Part shown: positions 46,293 to 46,933 of the stretch, piece after piece | Numbering within the stretch: the first letter of the stretch is position 1 | Layout of the letters: every line of letters begins with the position of its first letter | Assembly (NCBI GenBank): GCA_001794055.1 | Contig: MGJB01000002.1 | Coordinates: 1 to 46,933 of the forward strand | Origin: Candidatus Yanofskybacteria bacterium RIFCSPHIGHO2_01_FULL_41_26 | Lineage (GTDB): Bacteria > Patescibacteria > Paceibacteria > 2-02-FULL-40-12 > GWA2-44-9 | Length of the DNA stretch: 46,933 nt | Direction of reading: 5' to 3' | Translations under genes and position numbers: made by a program | The notes under the pieces: model-generated | The model's database searches: none | What the model was told of the DNA's origin: nothing | What the model saw: only the letters and a program-made list of their open reading frames with translations

Positions 46293-46745
46293 CTAGCCCT
46301 CACTGGAACCGAATCGACGCGCGAGGACGTAGATGTCTTTCCGTATCGAGAAGTCGGTTGGGTTGTCGTCGGAGCTTGCCAACCGCTTTGCATCCTCGAC
46401 ATTACGGAAGGTGTACACGATGAGAACATCCTCGTTGAAGATACGATATTTGTAGCCAGGAGGACGGTCAAAGACACTCCTCTGGACCACGAAGCATCGG
46501 AAGGCGAGATCACCTTCGTCGACGATGTTGTCACACGTCTTGTGAGCAGCGGCCCAACCCTCGGGCTTCACGTGGGGAGAGATGCTGTCTTTGAAGATGA
46601 CGGCGCGTGCGTCAGCCGCCATCAACTGCCCGCGCGAGATCGCCCGAATGTCCGATTCGTTCGGAACTCCGGGGACAACGCCGAACCTCGCCGCGATGAG
46701 AACCAACACTGCACCAGCCAGGAAACCAAGAAGCGTGTTCTTCAT
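46293..46745 (-). CDS. Membrane-anchored or secreted protein, 150 aa
   Basis: An uncleaved-type signal or anchor (LLGFLAGAVLVLIAARFGV) is followed by ~125 residues with two cysteines (KTCDNIVDEG and FRCFVVQRS), a Tyr/Pro-rich stretch (RPPGYKYRIFNEDVLIVYTF) and a basic C-terminus. No family recognised. AGGAGG stands 10 bases before the ATG at 46745; a TTG 21 bases earlier lies over the ribosome site and is unlikely. It has its own promoter and terminator. Its G+C is visibly higher than the genes around it. Confidence 0.72.
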   Translation of the reverse strand: MKNTLLGFLAGAVLVLIAARFGVVPGVPNESDIRAISRGQLMAADARAVIFKDSISPHVKPEGWAAAHKTCDNIVDEGDLAFRCFVVQRSVFDRPPGYKYRIFNEDVLIVYTFRNVEDAKRLASSDDNPTDFSIRKDIYVLARRFGSSEG

Positions 46746-46787
46746 ACTCGTCTGTCCTCCTCTCAAGGAACGTCCGTACTGGCCTGC

Positions 46788-46816
46788 ACTATACTAATTA
46801 TTAGCTTAAATATCAA
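46788..46816 (-). promoter_or_regulatory. Promoter (TTGATA-17-TATAGT)
   Basis: 5/6 -35, 17-bp spacer, 5/6 -10 on the minus strand, ~45 bp before the GC-rich secreted-protein gene. Confidence 0.7.
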
Positions 46817-46842
46817 GAAGCGGCGTTTAGCCGCTTCTTGGA
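46817..46842 (-). terminator. Hairpin, probably a terminator of an upstream minus gene
   Basis: AAGAAGCGGC/GCCGCTTCTT with a 5-nt loop. T-rich DNA follows only loosely, so its polarity is not certain. Confidence 0.4.
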
Positions 46843-46847
46843 AAAAA

Positions 46848-46933
46848 TTGATTAAAAAATTTCTTTTGCCCTTCCAAAATATGATTCGAGCCGATTTGTT
46901 TTCAGGTTCTTTGGCAGTTTGGAATGCTCTCGG
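46848..46933 (+). CDS. Possible start of a gene running off the right edge
   Basis: From a TTG the frame reads IKKFLLPFQNMIRADLFSGS.. to the end of the window without a stop; an in-frame ATG follows at 46881. The residue pattern looks protein-like (amphipathic start, then a hydrophobic turn), but only 28 codons are visible and no ribosome site is clear. Confidence 0.3.
   Translation, partial: MIKKFLLPFQNMIRADLFSGSLAVWNAL

Noticed and set aside
1..46933. Reassigned UGA codon (code 25 as in Gracilibacteria)
   Set aside because: Many genes end in functional UGA stops, several in ATGA overlaps, and no in-frame UGA interrupts a conserved domain.

Overview
The window looks like part of a Patescibacteria (Candidate Phyla Radiation) genome, most likely Parcubacteria/Paceibacteria-like. 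The evidence is AT-rich DNA, short gaps and overlapping start/stop codons, UGA used as an ordinary stop, several small membrane proteins of a kind I associate with that group, and a 16S rRNA gene interrupted by an intron with a homing endonuclease. The lineage is inference; no database was consulted.

Layout. 1-838 (minus): the first ~310 nt of a 16S rRNA gene, cut by a group I intron that runs off the left edge and carries a LAGLIDADG endonuclease ORF. 1.0-11.1 kb (minus): small membrane protein, trmD, khpA, then a tight run M16 peptidase - AI-2E exporter - rsmI - metG - tatD - leuS headed by a CAT tRNA, then a Cys-motif protein. 11.2-15.2 kb: small genes of mixed orientation, including a lipoprotein, a frameshifted GC-rich gene, an initiator tRNA split by a second group I intron, and a secreted M23 peptidase. 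15.2-24.5 kb: xerC-like recombinase (minus), then rpsO, NYN nuclease, pnp, a proline-rich membrane protein and comM (plus). These are separated by unusually structured, repeat-rich intergenic DNA. 24.5-33.5 kb: LysM/M23 peptidase (minus), then yraN, a Gly-zipper secreted protein, tsaE-polA, mutM and DUF3048-holA (plus). 33.5-38.5 kb (minus): a prkA-yhbH-spoVR stress/sporulation-type triad, divergent from a lon protease. 41-47 kb: a membrane glycosyltransferase, a DUF4177-like protein, then on the minus strand a two-TM protein, tRNA-Arg(GCG) and recG, and finally a GC-rich secreted protein.

The least ordinary content is structural. There are two group I introns in core translation RNAs. One repeat family (A-F) has a conserved hairpin that shows compensatory changes between copies and is followed by a CCTCCGCC block. 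A second hairpin element (X and Y) is present in two full-length copies with paired terminal arms. Seven-nt tandem repeats of unrelated unit sequence are embedded in frame in leuS, trmD, mutM and a glycosyltransferase. Perfect palindromes lie inside polA, trmD and mutM. A cluster of ATGTCACC motifs with a perfect 16-bp inverted repeat and a DnaA-box-like site overlaps a strong promoter for an apparently noncoding transcript.

Most genes serve translation and its RNAs (leuS, metG, trmD, rsmI, tsaE, rpsO, tRNAs, 16S), RNA decay (pnp), DNA replication and repair (polA, holA, recG, mutM, comM, xerC) and envelope or protein quality control (M23, M16, lon, prkA-yhbH-spoVR).
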